DNA of 33,229 bases, taken from Patescibacteria group bacterium. Lineage in GTDB: Bacteria > Patescibacteriota > Minisyncoccia > Phycocordibacterales > UBA9973. How positions within the stretch are numbered: position 1 is the stretch's first letter; each line of letters begins with the position of its first letter. Below the pieces are notes generated by a model. The model did not search any database. It had not been told where the DNA came from and was given only the letters and a program-made list of their open reading frames with translations. A program made the translations under genes and the position numbers. Positions 1 through 9,339 of the stretch are shown one piece after another. Location: positions 1 to 33,229 of the forward strand of contig JAHIVA010000035.1 in the NCBI GenBank assembly GCA_018816985.1, in the 5' to 3' direction.

Positions 1-56
1 CTTTTTACCATTTTACAATTATCACAAATTTTTTTTACAGTTGATTTTATTTTCAT
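1..56 (-). CDS. rpmJ: 50S ribosomal protein L36, N-terminal part (runs off window edge)
   Basis: Reverse complement of 1-56 reads ATG AAA ATA AAA TCA ACT GTA AAA AAA ATT TGT GAT AAT TGT AAA ATG GTA AAA = MKIKSTVKKICDNCKMVK, the canonical L36 start with the C-x2-C zinc motif; directly downstream of infA. Missing from the ORF track (too short). Confidence 0.88.
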   Translation of the reverse strand, partial: MKIKSTVKKICDNCKMVK

Positions 57-245
57 AATTCAATTTTATTCACTATAACCCTAAATTTTTATTGAAGGGT
101 CATATAAAATTTTATAAAATACTTTGAAACAAGATAAGAGAAAAACAAGGAAATTACCCTTATTTTTGAATACTTTTACTTTTTTAAAATTAAAAACAAA
201 CCGTAGATAACATCATACACCATTCTTAAAAAAATTACAACCCCC

Positions 246-467
246 TTATAGCCTTTTGACTATTCTACCCTTTCCGCCATAAGAATCTAGTATAACCTCA
301 ACCGAATCCCCAATCAAAACCTTGATTCTATGCATTCGCATTTTACCTCCCAGGTACGCCAAAATTTCTTTCCCGTCTTCCATTCTGACCCTGAATAAAG
401 TAGAAGGCAAGGCCTCAGTGATGACCCCTCTCGCAGTTACTATCTTTTCTTTTCTTAGATCACTCAT
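246..467 (-). CDS. infA: Translation initiation factor IF-1
   Basis: 73 aa with typical IF-1 pattern: GVITEALPSTLFRVRMEDGKEILAYLGGKMRMHRIKVLIGDSVEV. Confidence 0.95.
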   Translation of the reverse strand: MSDLRKEKIVTARGVITEALPSTLFRVRMEDGKEILAYLGGKMRMHRIKVLIGDSVEVILDSYGGKGRIVKRL

Positions 468-530
468 GTAGATACCACAAATTATAGTAAATTGGGTAAA
501 TTAAGTCAAATAAATATATTTTTTAAAAAA

Positions 531-1772
531 CTATTTTGCATAATCTACAATAACTTTTATATCCTTGGTCTTACCTGGAAGAGATTGAATCCAGGGAGGG
601 CTTAATTTTACCAAAGCAGAGTTAATGCTAGTATATTGTGAAAGAATTTGGTCAAAATCTTTTTTAGGCTTATCTAATAAGTCAGTCGTAAATTTATCTA
701 CATCGAGTTCCCAAACAATTTTTACGGAACCGGATAAATTAAAATTTATATTTTTTACACTATCAAATAAAATATTTTCTTTACCAGAAAGGGAAAAATT
801 TAAATCTTTAATATTAGGTATAAAAACTTCACTACTGTCATTTTTTTCAAAATTATCTTTTGTAATTTCTTGAGTTAATTTATGCTCATTAAAAATGATA
901 CCATAGAGAGTGCCTCTCTCAGTTAAAATTACCGACCCGTCAGAAGCCACCGGACCAATCACAAAATCCTCGACACTTAAGAAAGTAGCATCTTTGTACA
1001 GCAAAAATCCTGGAATTTTATTTGAAATTTTATCAAAAAGTTCATTCTTTAGGGTTGCTTTTAGCTCTTTTTCTATTTCCATTTTTTGGAGATCACTAAC
1101 TTGACGAGACCTGCCAACAATCCCACCAGTAATATCTCCCACTGATCTACCATAAAATTTTGCATATTTAGATGTTCCTTTAAAACCAAGTATTTTAAAA
1201 TCAAGCGGGGTACTGTTATATTCTGCCCCCTCAGTGGAAGCGTAAATATCAACATTAGTCTGCCCCGGGGTGCCATCTTTACTCATACCTGGAATTACTA
1301 CTTTTGTTTTTGTTTTATAAATTTTATCATTAGATCCTTCTAAACGAGTATCAATTAGAAGTGTCTGAGGAATTGAGCTAAATTTATTATAAAGAATAAC
1401 TTTACCTTCCGCCTTTTCTTTCAAATCTTTTTCTTCCAGAAAAATCATTTTTGACGCATCTCCAGAAAGATGTGTTAACTCAAAAGGAAGAACGGTAGTA
1501 TTAAAATCAAGGCTAGCAGATAAATTTTTATCTAGAACGACATCTTTTGTCTTTAACATTATTGAAACCTCTGCTCTTGAAAATAAAAAAGAAAATGCAA
1601 AAAAACAAAATATTATGGAAATTAAAGCCACAAACCAAAGCAGATATCTATGTTTATTATTAGAGTATTTTATCTCCACATCAGCTTTTAGCTGTTCTTT
1701 TGTCTTTATTTCAAGAGTGTGTTTTTTATTACCCTTCACTCTAACCATATCTTCAAAAAAATGTTTAGGCAT
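531..1772 (-). CDS. Single-pass membrane protein, possibly baseplate J-like/CPR conserved surface protein
   Basis: 413 aa; one strong TM helix near N-terminus (YLLWFVALISIIFCFFAFSFLF), long extracytoplasmic region with TPGQTNVDIYASTEGAEYNS-type motif; next to a PilM/FtsA-like gene. Family assignment from memory only. Confidence 0.5.
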   Translation of the reverse strand: MPKHFFEDMVRVKGNKKHTLEIKTKEQLKADVEIKYSNNKHRYLLWFVALISIIFCFFAFSFLFSRAEVSIMLKTKDVVLDKNLSASLDFNTTVLPFELTHLSGDASKMIFLEEKDLKEKAEGKVILYNKFSSIPQTLLIDTRLEGSNDKIYKTKTKVVIPGMSKDGTPGQTNVDIYASTEGAEYNSTPLDFKILGFKGTSKYAKFYGRSVGDITGGIVGRSRQVSDLQKMEIEKELKATLKNELFDKISNKIPGFLLYKDATFLSVEDFVIGPVASDGSVILTERGTLYGIIFNEHKLTQEITKDNFEKNDSSEVFIPNIKDLNFSLSGKENILFDSVKNINFNLSGSVKIVWELDVDKFTTDLLDKPKKDFDQILSQYTSINSALVKLSPPWIQSLPGKTKDIKVIVDYAK

Positions 1773-1780
1773 AATTATCT

Positions 1781-2956
1781 TTAAATTAAAAAACGATTAA
1801 TATAAACGGAGTCAATAACAATAATAAACGGTTCGAGAACATTATTTTCTTCAAAGACTGCAATTCTATGGAGCAACTCTGTCTTTAAAAAAATAACTTC
1901 AAACTTTGATTCAGTCAAGGTATATTGACTAAATTGTTCAGTTTTAATTGTTTCACAAAAATAATCCACTAAATTTTTATTAATAGCAATATAAATAGTT
2001 GACGGAATAGAAATATCATTTGACAAATTGGCCAAAGAATCCTGAAACTTTTTAAGCCACTCTTCTCTTATTTTATTTAAAATTAAAGTAAGTTTTTTAG
2101 TTACAGATTCTTCCGCATGTTTATCTTTAAAAAGAGAAATAAAAGAACCCGCTTCACTTACGGTACAACCTAAATTAGAGGCTACTTCTCGAGTTAAAAA
2201 ATTACACCCAAGAGGAAAAGATATTGATTCACGCAAAGTATTTTTTTTAATCATAGAAATATCCGTTACCTCTCCCCCAATATCTACCAAAAGAAAGTTC
2301 TCTTGTTTTGGGTAAAGATCGCGTACTGCTGTAAAAAAAGACAAAATGAAAGAAGAAAATTTTATTTGTTTAAAATGAAAATATTTACCTACTATATCTT
2401 CTATTTTTTTTAACATCCGTTCTTCGCTCATGGCAATAAAAACAGTCATTTCTAATTCTTCAATTTTTTTGCCTAAAACTTCAGATGTTTCATATCCATT
2501 TAACATTGTTTTAATATTTTTAAGTTCAATTACCCTAATCCTATTGTCAGGATTCTTATGTAATAGTAAATATTCTTCTTCAAAAAGTTTTACTTCTTTT
2601 TTGACTAATTCATCGGCTAATTTAAGAGTAAATAAAAAAGGTGTATTTTTTTTAAAATTAATTATCCTTGTTTGGAAAACATACCAAGGTAAAGACAAAA
2701 CACAAAAAATCTGACTCGGTACCCCCAAGCCTGCTTGATAAATTTTACCAGCAACAATTTGAAGAGACTGCATTGCCAACGATAAAAAATTATCAAAGTC
2801 AACTTTCTCTTCTGTCTTTATTGGTTCTTGAGCAGAAAAAATTATTTTGGGTATTCCAGAACTTTGTGCCTCAAAAAGTGCTCCATCCACAGTAGAAGAC
2901 CCGATATTAAAAACCAAAATCAATTCATCTTTCTTTTTAGTTCCAAAGATGTTCAT
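1781..2956 (-). CDS. PilM/FtsA-like actin-fold ATPase (start re-assigned to MNIFGTKKKDELILVFNIGSSTVDGALF)
   Basis: Actin-fold phosphate 1 motif VFNIGSSTVDGALFE and later LLVDIGGEVTDISMI; the longer ORF start (3148) would be antisense to alaS, whereas ATG at 2956 starts 13 nt after the alaS stop. Confidence 0.72.
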   Translation of the reverse strand: MNIFGTKKKDELILVFNIGSSTVDGALFEAQSSGIPKIIFSAQEPIKTEEKVDFDNFLSLAMQSLQIVAGKIYQAGLGVPSQIFCVLSLPWYVFQTRIINFKKNTPFLFTLKLADELVKKEVKLFEEEYLLLHKNPDNRIRVIELKNIKTMLNGYETSEVLGKKIEELEMTVFIAMSEERMLKKIEDIVGKYFHFKQIKFSSFILSFFTAVRDLYPKQENFLLVDIGGEVTDISMIKKNTLRESISFPLGCNFLTREVASNLGCTVSEAGSFISLFKDKHAEESVTKKLTLILNKIREEWLKKFQDSLANLSNDISIPSTIYIAINKNLVDYFCETIKTEQFSQYTLTESKFEVIFLKTELLHRIAVFEENNVLEPFIIVIDSVYINRFLI

Positions 2957-2969
2957 CTGCTTAATTGTA

Positions 2970-4787
2970 TCACATAAGCACTGCTTTGATACGCCTAATA
3001 CCTTGCGCGACCGCCTCTTCTTTTTGAATTTTAAATGGTCCGCCATCCCTCGAATACTCTCGGGATGGCGAACACAACTCCGCTGTGTTCGCCACATGCG
3101 GACCGCCACAGAATTCTCTGCTAAAATAGCCTGCTTTTTCATCTCCAACAGAGTAAACTTTCACTGTATCACCGTATTTCTCGTTAAATGCATGAGCAGC
3201 GATTTTTTCAGCCTCGGCTTTAGGCATTTCTATAAAACTAACCGGCAGTTTTTCGGAAATTTTTTCATTTATAATATCTTCTACTTTTTTCTTTTCTTCT
3301 TCGGTCATTTTTTGTGGATGAGTAAAATCAAAACGCAGCCGTTCGTTGGTAATATTGCTCCCCTTTTGCATCACATGATTACCCAGAACAATCCGCAAGG
3401 CAGCGTTTAGTAAATGCGTAGTCGTATGTAATTTTTTAGTTTCCTCACTCATCTCCGTCAACCCACCCTTGAACATACCCGCAGAAGCAGTACGGGAAAG
3501 TTCTTGGTGTTTTTTAAAAGCATCATCAAACTCTTTTTCGTCAACTTTGTAACCTAACCCTTTCGCAACTGCAATACTTAAACCAGGTGGAACTCCATAC
3601 ATTTGATAGTTTTGGTATATATATAAACCAGAGACAATCCCATTATTTTTAATTATTGGCATATTCCCAATTTTTTTAATTAAACCTAATTTTACCGCCT
3701 CAAGATCTAAGCGATATAATTCAATTTTATCAAAAGACTTTTTAAATTTTTCTTTTTCTTCCCTAAAAATTTTTATAATATATTCTGATTTTTCTCTAAT
3801 TCCAAGATAGATATTGTTATAAATATCAATTATTATCTTAACAAGTCCAATCCAAAATTCTTTTAGGAGCTTAAGTGAAGTGGAATGCCGTAAAAATCTT
3901 CTAATAAGGCGACGTAAAACATAACCTCTTCCATTATTTGAAGGTATCACTCCCTCAGCTGTAATAAATATTGCTGTGCGGATATGATCAGCAATAATCC
4001 TTGCAGATCTTTCATTGTCATTTGTGGAATTTTTTTGAATAAACTGCATTAATGGTGTAAATAAGTCTGTTTCGTAAACACTTTTCTTTTTTTGAACAAT
4101 ACTCAGCAATCGCTCAAAACCCATACCTGTATCAACACCCAAAACATCCAGCTTTTTTAAAGTGGCTTCACCTTTGTCTAATTTATCTCGTGAGCCATTA
4201 CAAAAATATTCATTAAAAACTATATTCCAAATTTCCACATCCTGATTATCCACATTTTTGCAATAAATTTCTGTAGTTGGTCCACAAGGGCCAGAATCTC
4301 CTGTTGGTCCCCAGAAAACATCACTGCCATCTTCACGTATATCTTTCACTCCAAGTTCCTTCCAAATATTTCTTGATTCTTCATCCCTTGGTACAACTCC
4401 TTCTCCTTTATAAAAAGTTATAAAAGAAATTTCTAACCCTAATTCTTTAATAATAAAATCATGCGCGTAAGTAATTGCCTCCTTGCGACCATATCCCCCA
4501 AAAGAAAAATTACCTAACATTTCAAAAAAGGTCAGATGCGTTGCATCTCCAACCTCATCTATGTCACCAGTACGAATACATTTTTGTATGGTTGCAATAT
4601 TTCTGTTACTAAAATCTTTATCCGCATTTTTCGGGTTAATATAATAGGGCTTAAATTGTTGCATTCCGGCAGTCGTAAAAAGCACTGAAGGGTCATTCTC
4701 TGGAATTAATGAAGAAGAAGGAATTATTTTATGCCCTCGGTTTTCAAAAAATTTTAAAAATTTTGACCTGATTTCATCTGATTGCAT
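2970..4787 (-). CDS. alaS: Alanyl-tRNA synthetase (short form without C-Ala domain)
   Basis: Motifs FTTAGMQQFKPYY, GDATHLTFFEMLGNFSFG, TTHLLNAALR (HxxxH-type editing site), CGGPHV, GIRRIKAV; 605 aa. Confidence 0.95.
   Translation of the reverse strand: MQSDEIRSKFLKFFENRGHKIIPSSSLIPENDPSVLFTTAGMQQFKPYYINPKNADKDFSNRNIATIQKCIRTGDIDEVGDATHLTFFEMLGNFSFGGYGRKEAITYAHDFIIKELGLEISFITFYKGEGVVPRDEESRNIWKELGVKDIREDGSDVFWGPTGDSGPCGPTTEIYCKNVDNQDVEIWNIVFNEYFCNGSRDKLDKGEATLKKLDVLGVDTGMGFERLLSIVQKKKSVYETDLFTPLMQFIQKNSTNDNERSARIIADHIRTAIFITAEGVIPSNNGRGYVLRRLIRRFLRHSTSLKLLKEFWIGLVKIIIDIYNNIYLGIREKSEYIIKIFREEKEKFKKSFDKIELYRLDLEAVKLGLIKKIGNMPIIKNNGIVSGLYIYQNYQMYGVPPGLSIAVAKGLGYKVDEKEFDDAFKKHQELSRTASAGMFKGGLTEMSEETKKLHTTTHLLNAALRIVLGNHVMQKGSNITNERLRFDFTHPQKMTEEEKKKVEDIINEKISEKLPVSFIEMPKAEAEKIAAHAFNEKYGDTVKVYSVGDEKAGYFSREFCGGPHVANTAELCSPSREYSRDGGPFKIQKEEAVAQGIRRIKAVLM
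3038..3104. repeat. Compound palindromic element inside the 3' part of alaS
   Basis: Outer GGTCCGC (3038-3044)/GCGGACC (3098-3104); inner CGCCATCCC/GGGATGGCG (3041-3049/3062-3070) and GGCGAACACA/TGTGTTCGCC (3067-3076/3084-3093); inner stems overlap outer and each other at their edges. Confidence 0.88.
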
Positions 4788-4793
4788 ATTTCT

Positions 4794-5264
4794 TTAATTA
4801 ATTGGATGATCTATTTCTTCCGAAATTTTTTTAATTGGTTTTTCTAGAATATTTACCAAAATTAAAATCAAGAGTACTAACATAGTAGCAACAAAAGCTA
4901 AACCAAAAAATCCAAACCCAGTAGCCATACCCACACCAGCCATTACCCAAAGTCCACCAGCCGTAGTTAAGCCCCTTAGACGTGTTCCATAAATCATAAT
5001 AGAACCAGCTCCCAAAAACCCAATACCAACAATTATTTGAGCGGGAATCATCGTGGGATTAAGCCCCGGAAGATTTGCATATTTTTGTATTAAAATTTCT
5101 GAAACTAAGACAAATACCGCCGAACCCAAAGACACTAAAGCATGTGTTTTCATGCCGGCATCTTTATGCACCAAAAGTCTCTCCGCTCCCACTAAAAGTC
5201 CAAGCCCTACTGCCACCACTAACCTTAAAATAATTTCACTATTTTGGGTAAAAAATTGTTCCAT
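4794..5264 (-). CDS. MgtC/SapB family membrane protein
   Basis: RLVVAVGLGLLVGAERLLVHKDAGMKTHALVSLGSAVFVLVSE...GIGFLGAGSIM...RGLTTAGGLWVMAGVGMATG is the MgtC N-terminal membrane domain pattern. Confidence 0.9.
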   Translation of the reverse strand: MEQFFTQNSEIILRLVVAVGLGLLVGAERLLVHKDAGMKTHALVSLGSAVFVLVSEILIQKYANLPGLNPTMIPAQIIVGIGFLGAGSIMIYGTRLRGLTTAGGLWVMAGVGMATGFGFFGLAFVATMLVLLILILVNILEKPIKKISEEIDHPIN

Positions 5265-5271
5265 AAGTTAA

Positions 5272-6444
5272 TTATACAATAACCCCTCCACCAATACAAA
5301 TATCTTTATCATAAACAACACAAGACTGGCCAGAAGCAACTAATATAGGTTTTTTAAAAATTACTTGTACCCTTACAGGTAAAGAACCTTCAATTTTTAT
5401 TTGGCAAGGTAAAAACTCACTATGATAACGAATTTGAGCAGTATAAGTTTTATTGGATTCGGGAATTTGGGAAATCCAATTTACATTTTCTATTCTATAA
5501 TTCGTTAGAATATTAGAATGAGAAATATTTTTGTCTTGCGATACTGTCAAAATATTTTTTTTTATATCTTTGCTTACTATATAATAAGCACCATCATTAG
5601 ATGTCTTTTTAGTAATCGTAAAACCATGACGTTCTCCTAAGGTATAAAAAACAACTCCTTCATGGTAACCAATTACTTCACCCTTTTTTTTCTTGGCTTC
5701 GCTCGGAACAAGAACTACCTCACCTTTTTTTTCTTTAATATAGTGTTTTAAAAACTCTTTCAAATCAACCGCCCCTAAAAAACAAATACCCTGACTATCT
5801 TTTTTCTCTGCCACTGGAAGATTGAATTTTTTAGCTAATTTACGAACTTCTGTTTTCTTTAAATATCCAATTGGAAATAAAATTTTCTTTAACTGTTCTT
5901 GTTTTAATGTCCATAAAAAGTAACTTTGGTCTTTGGAAGGATCTTTTCCTTTTAGTAACGAAGTCAGAAAATGCTTTTTCGAACGGTTGACGTTGCATAG
6001 CAGGAAATCCTGAGGAAAAGCATTTTCTGACGAAGTTCTTGCATAATGTCCCGTTGCCACAAAATCAGCTCCCATTAAAAGAGCTTTTTTTAAAAAAGCC
6101 CCAAATTTTACTTCTTTATTACACATTACATCTGGATTGGGTGTTCTCCCCATTTTATATTCCCTAATCATATAATCAGCCACTTCTTTTTTATAAACAT
6201 CTTTAAAATTAAAAGTTAAAAAGGGAATATCCAAATGCGCCGCTACCCGCATAGCATCTAAATGTTCCTCTTCTTCGTTACACTCTAAAAAATCTGGATG
6301 CCAAGTTTTGATAAAAACTCCGACAACTTCATAACCCTGTTTTTTTAGTAATGCAGCCGAAACAGCGCTGTCTACTCCCCCCGAAAGTCCTATAAACACA
6401 GTTCGACTTTGCTCACCGTAAACTTTTTTCTTCTTCATAAACAA
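5272..6444 (-). CDS. mnmA: tRNA-specific 2-thiouridylase MnmA
   Basis: PP-loop SGGVDSAV, GRTPNPDVMCNKEVKFG, ATGHYAR, KDQSYFLWTL, GICFLG, YTLGERHGF, ASGQSCVVYD. Confidence 0.95.
   Translation of the reverse strand: MFMKKKKVYGEQSRTVFIGLSGGVDSAVSAALLKKQGYEVVGVFIKTWHPDFLECNEEEEHLDAMRVAAHLDIPFLTFNFKDVYKKEVADYMIREYKMGRTPNPDVMCNKEVKFGAFLKKALLMGADFVATGHYARTSSENAFPQDFLLCNVNRSKKHFLTSLLKGKDPSKDQSYFLWTLKQEQLKKILFPIGYLKKTEVRKLAKKFNLPVAEKKDSQGICFLGAVDLKEFLKHYIKEKKGEVVLVPSEAKKKKGEVIGYHEGVVFYTLGERHGFTITKKTSNDGAYYIVSKDIKKNILTVSQDKNISHSNILTNYRIENVNWISQIPESNKTYTAQIRYHSEFLPCQIKIEGSLPVRVQVIFKKPILVASGQSCVVYDKDICIGGGVIV
5958..6036. repeat. Palindromic element inside mnmA, with flanking ACGAAGT direct repeat
   Basis: GTCAGAAAATGCTTTT (5963-5978) / AAAAGCATTTTCTGAC (6016-6031), 16-bp perfect arms; ACGAAGT at 5958-5964 and 6030-6036; inner mini-hairpin CAGGA-aa-TCCTG (6001-6012). 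Confidence 0.9.
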
Positions 6445-6447
6445 ACC

Positions 6448-6975
6448 TTACAGTTCCATCAACTTTTTGTAAAGCTCGAAAGTCGCACGCGCGTCAGAAA
6501 GAGCACTATGCGCGCGCTCATTTTTTATTCCAAAATATAAACACATTTCTCGCAAAGAAAAATGTTCAAAATCTATATCCTTATGAAGTTTGGCCCAAGC
6601 GATAGAAATAGTATCCAGTTTGTGATAATGCATACTATTTTTTATTCCGGTTTTAGAAAATGCATGCTCTAAAAAACCTGAATCAAAAGCAACATTTTGT
6701 CCCACCATAATTGAATCCTTAACTTTCTCAGACAATATTTTAATCGCTTTTTTAAGAGGATATGCATCAGCCCATAATACCTCTTGATAATGACTTATTT
6801 TAAGCGAAACAGGAATAGCTTTTTCGATATGCTCTGGTTTAATTTTCAATTCAAATTCTTCAATAATTTCAAGCTTGTTTGTAACAAGCACACAACCAAT
6901 TTCAATAATCTCATGATCAAAGACATTCAATCCAGTGGTTTCTATGTCTATAAAAGCAAAATTATGTTTTCTCAT
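6448..6975 (-). CDS. DnaQ-like 3'-5' exonuclease (DNA Pol III epsilon-like)
   Basis: ExoI FIDIETTGL, ExoII VGQNVAFDSGFL, ExoIII HSALSDARATFEL. Confidence 0.9.
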   Translation of the reverse strand: MRKHNFAFIDIETTGLNVFDHEIIEIGCVLVTNKLEIIEEFELKIKPEHIEKAIPVSLKISHYQEVLWADAYPLKKAIKILSEKVKDSIMVGQNVAFDSGFLEHAFSKTGIKNSMHYHKLDTISIAWAKLHKDIDFEHFSLREMCLYFGIKNERAHSALSDARATFELYKKLMEL

Positions 6976-7002
6976 TTTATTTATTTAATTTAACAAAATC
7001 AC

Positions 7003-7935
7003 CTACTGGGTTAAATATTTTAAGATATTTTTTTGATGTTCAGAAAAACTTTTCGCATAATGAATGTTTCCACTTTTATCGTGCAAATAATAAAGATAAA
7101 GTGAATTCTGCGGATGAATAGATGCCAAGATGGCCGCCATCCCCGGATTCCCAACTGGACTCTTTGGTAATCCTTTTGTTTTATAAGTTTCAAGCGCAAC
7201 ATCCACCTGAAGTGGCATATTCAAAGATATTCTTTTCCATAAAATTCCAGAGATAACTCCCCTATCAGTCTCTCCTTTTGCTTCTCCCTCAATAATTGAA
7301 GCCATGATTATAATGTCTCTCTTGTTTTTCCCTAAAGAAACGATTTCTGGAAGAAGGGGGGTAATTTTTTTTTCAAAATTTTCGCCCATTGATTTTAAAG
7401 CTTCTATTTCAGTATCAGTAGTAAAGAAAAAATAAGTGTCCGGGAAAAGGTATCCCTCCTGGTCTTTTGCCAAGAGCAAAAATTTTTCTTTATTAAAATT
7501 TACCAGTTTCTGCACAAAAGTATCGGCAATATCGTCAATATTAAATCCTTCTGGAATTGTCACCTTAATTGGCGCCAAATGTCTTTCTCCGCGGGAAATC
7601 CTCCTAGCCACTTCCCAAACCGGTTCTTTTTCTTCAAATAAATAATCTGCCGGAATGAGGTGTTTTTCTCCTCCGTAAGCTATTGCGAAAAATTCAAAGA
7701 CCGGTCTAAAAGAAATTATGTGTTCTTGTTTTAACTGCAAAGAAACACTCCGCAAACTTGCCCCTAACTCTATTTTCAATATCTTGCCAACTGGAAAATC
7801 AGCTGGCGCGCTTAAAAAAAGAAAATAAAAAATCAAAAACAAAACAATCAAACTAATCGCGTAAAAACTAACTTTTTTATTTTTTTCACTGTCAAACATC
7901 CGATGTTTGACAGATTCGTTTGGTAAGTTTTCCAT
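7003..7935 (-). CDS. mltG: Endolytic transglycosylase MltG (YceG-like)
   Basis: N-terminal TM helix; TIPEGFNIDDIADTF; DIIIMASIIEGEAKGETDRGVISGILWKRI; LPKSPVGNPGMAAILASIHPQNSLYLYYL. Confidence 0.93.
   Translation of the reverse strand: MENLPNESVKHRMFDSEKNKKVSFYAISLIVLFLIFYFLFLSAPADFPVGKILKIELGASLRSVSLQLKQEHIISFRPVFEFFAIAYGGEKHLIPADYLFEEKEPVWEVARRISRGERHLAPIKVTIPEGFNIDDIADTFVQKLVNFNKEKFLLLAKDQEGYLFPDTYFFFTTDTEIEALKSMGENFEKKITPLLPEIVSLGKNKRDIIIMASIIEGEAKGETDRGVISGILWKRISLNMPLQVDVALETYKTKGLPKSPVGNPGMAAILASIHPQNSLYLYYLHDKSGNIHYAKSFSEHQKNILKYLTQ
7889..7913. repeat. 25-bp palindrome in the mltG N-terminal coding region
   Basis: CTGTCAAACAT-ccg-ATGTTTGACAG, 11-bp arms. Confidence 0.93.
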
Positions 7936-7938
7936 AAT

Positions 7939-9321
7939 TTATGTTGGCAAATTTGCCGGTGGAGAAGCTTCTTTAGATTCAATACGTTCCAAAGTTGGAA
8001 CTTTCAAAATCTGTCCTGGGAAGTGCCAAATGGTTGCAAGCTCTTCTGTATTTAAAACAAAGGTTTTATGATGAACATAGGCCTTAATAAGACCATCAAG
8101 AGTAAGAACTTTAGGAATGGGCCATTGCCAATGATTTTGAGAAAAAATATGATGTCGAAGAGGTAAGCGGAAAAAAGCACGTTCACGATATTCATTGAGC
8201 ATTCTGTTGGCTAACATCATAACTGTTTTTGGAGAAGCTAATAGTACGCCACCATAACGATCTGCTTGAGCTGAATTTATACGATCAAAACCATTTGAAT
8301 CAGGAGCTGTGTATTGACGAAAAAGAAGACGAAGATTTCTTCTGGTACTAAAATCGAAGGCTTCTTTTTTTGCCACATATACAACCCTAATTCCAGTGTC
8401 AAAACCAAGCTTGCTTACCTTATTATTCATCCTTTCTACTGCCTTTTTATAAATATCAGGGGTACGAACTTCAATTCTGGCTCTTGTATCAGCCCCTGGC
8501 TTAATTTCTTTTGTGCTAGTATAAGGAGCTAATAATTTACTTATTTGAACTAGGGATTCAGCTACCCAGTTATGTTTGCCAAAATAAGTCCCTTTTGTTC
8601 GCCATGTTTTCTTTGAAGCGGTAATAACAATCTGAAGCCAGGCTTGTTCATCTTTTTTAAGCGAACCAAAAAGTTCAATCACTGGAGAAATTGGATCAAC
8701 CTTATATTCTTCTTTAGGGTCTTTGTCTAATCCAAAATCAACATATGTTTTAATCGGAAAAGCTTCAGGTTTCAATAAAGCAAATTCTGCTCCCCAGCCA
8801 TTCCAAGCACTCTTGGAAGAAATCTCGTCTACTGCTAAAGTATAATCTTCCACTGCCTTAATTTGAGCTTGAGGATATTGCGCATACATTTGGGTTTCAA
8901 TTAAACCCCTAACTCGCGTCGGCGTACGAATAAAAAAATGCACTTGCCCTTCAATGGACGCAATCTCCAAAGAAAACCAAAACCACACTGCTCCTTGCCA
9001 CCACTCTTCCTTACCTCCTTTTTCTGTCCATTGATAAAGAGCGTTAGTTAAAAAAAGTTCCATTGCTTTCGGACTGCGATCCACTTCGCGGGGTGGAATT
9101 ATTTCCAATAAAACGAAATCTATTCCAGAAATAAAATCCTGTTGGATATAATGAAGCCATAATTTCCAAGCTAGCCAACCTAAAAATATTGTCCCAGCCA
9201 AAGCCAAGACCACTATTCCTAAACTATATTTCCAGACAAAATAACCTAAGATTATAACTACAATCAAAAGCCAAATTTCTTTTATAAAATTTAAAATAGA
9301 TTCAACGACCGGATCCTTCAT
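7939..9321 (-). CDS. Conserved membrane protein (N-terminal TM pair, large soluble domain), unknown function
   Basis: 460 aa; two N-terminal hydrophobic helices, then soluble domain (LEIIPPREVDRSPKAMELFLTNALYQ...). Possibly linked to T4SS-like loci in CPR genomes (inference). Confidence 0.6.
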   Translation of the reverse strand: MKDPVVESILNFIKEIWLLIVVIILGYFVWKYSLGIVVLALAGTIFLGWLAWKLWLHYIQQDFISGIDFVLLEIIPPREVDRSPKAMELFLTNALYQWTEKGGKEEWWQGAVWFWFSLEIASIEGQVHFFIRTPTRVRGLIETQMYAQYPQAQIKAVEDYTLAVDEISSKSAWNGWGAEFALLKPEAFPIKTYVDFGLDKDPKEEYKVDPISPVIELFGSLKKDEQAWLQIVITASKKTWRTKGTYFGKHNWVAESLVQISKLLAPYTSTKEIKPGADTRARIEVRTPDIYKKAVERMNNKVSKLGFDTGIRVVYVAKKEAFDFSTRRNLRLLFRQYTAPDSNGFDRINSAQADRYGGVLLASPKTVMMLANRMLNEYRERAFFRLPLRHHIFSQNHWQWPIPKVLTLDGLIKAYVHHKTFVLNTEELATIWHFPGQILKVPTLERIESKEASPPANLPT

Positions 9322-9339
9322 CCTTACATTTTAATATGT

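Noticed and set aside
2847-3410. 187-aa plus-strand ORF across the alaS/pilM boundary
   Set aside because: Antisense to alaS with strong motifs on the other strand; no recognisable family; probably chance in AT-rich DNA.
7020-7202. 60-aa alternative-frame ORF within mltG
   Set aside because: Overlaps conserved MltG C-terminal coding sequence; no independent evidence.
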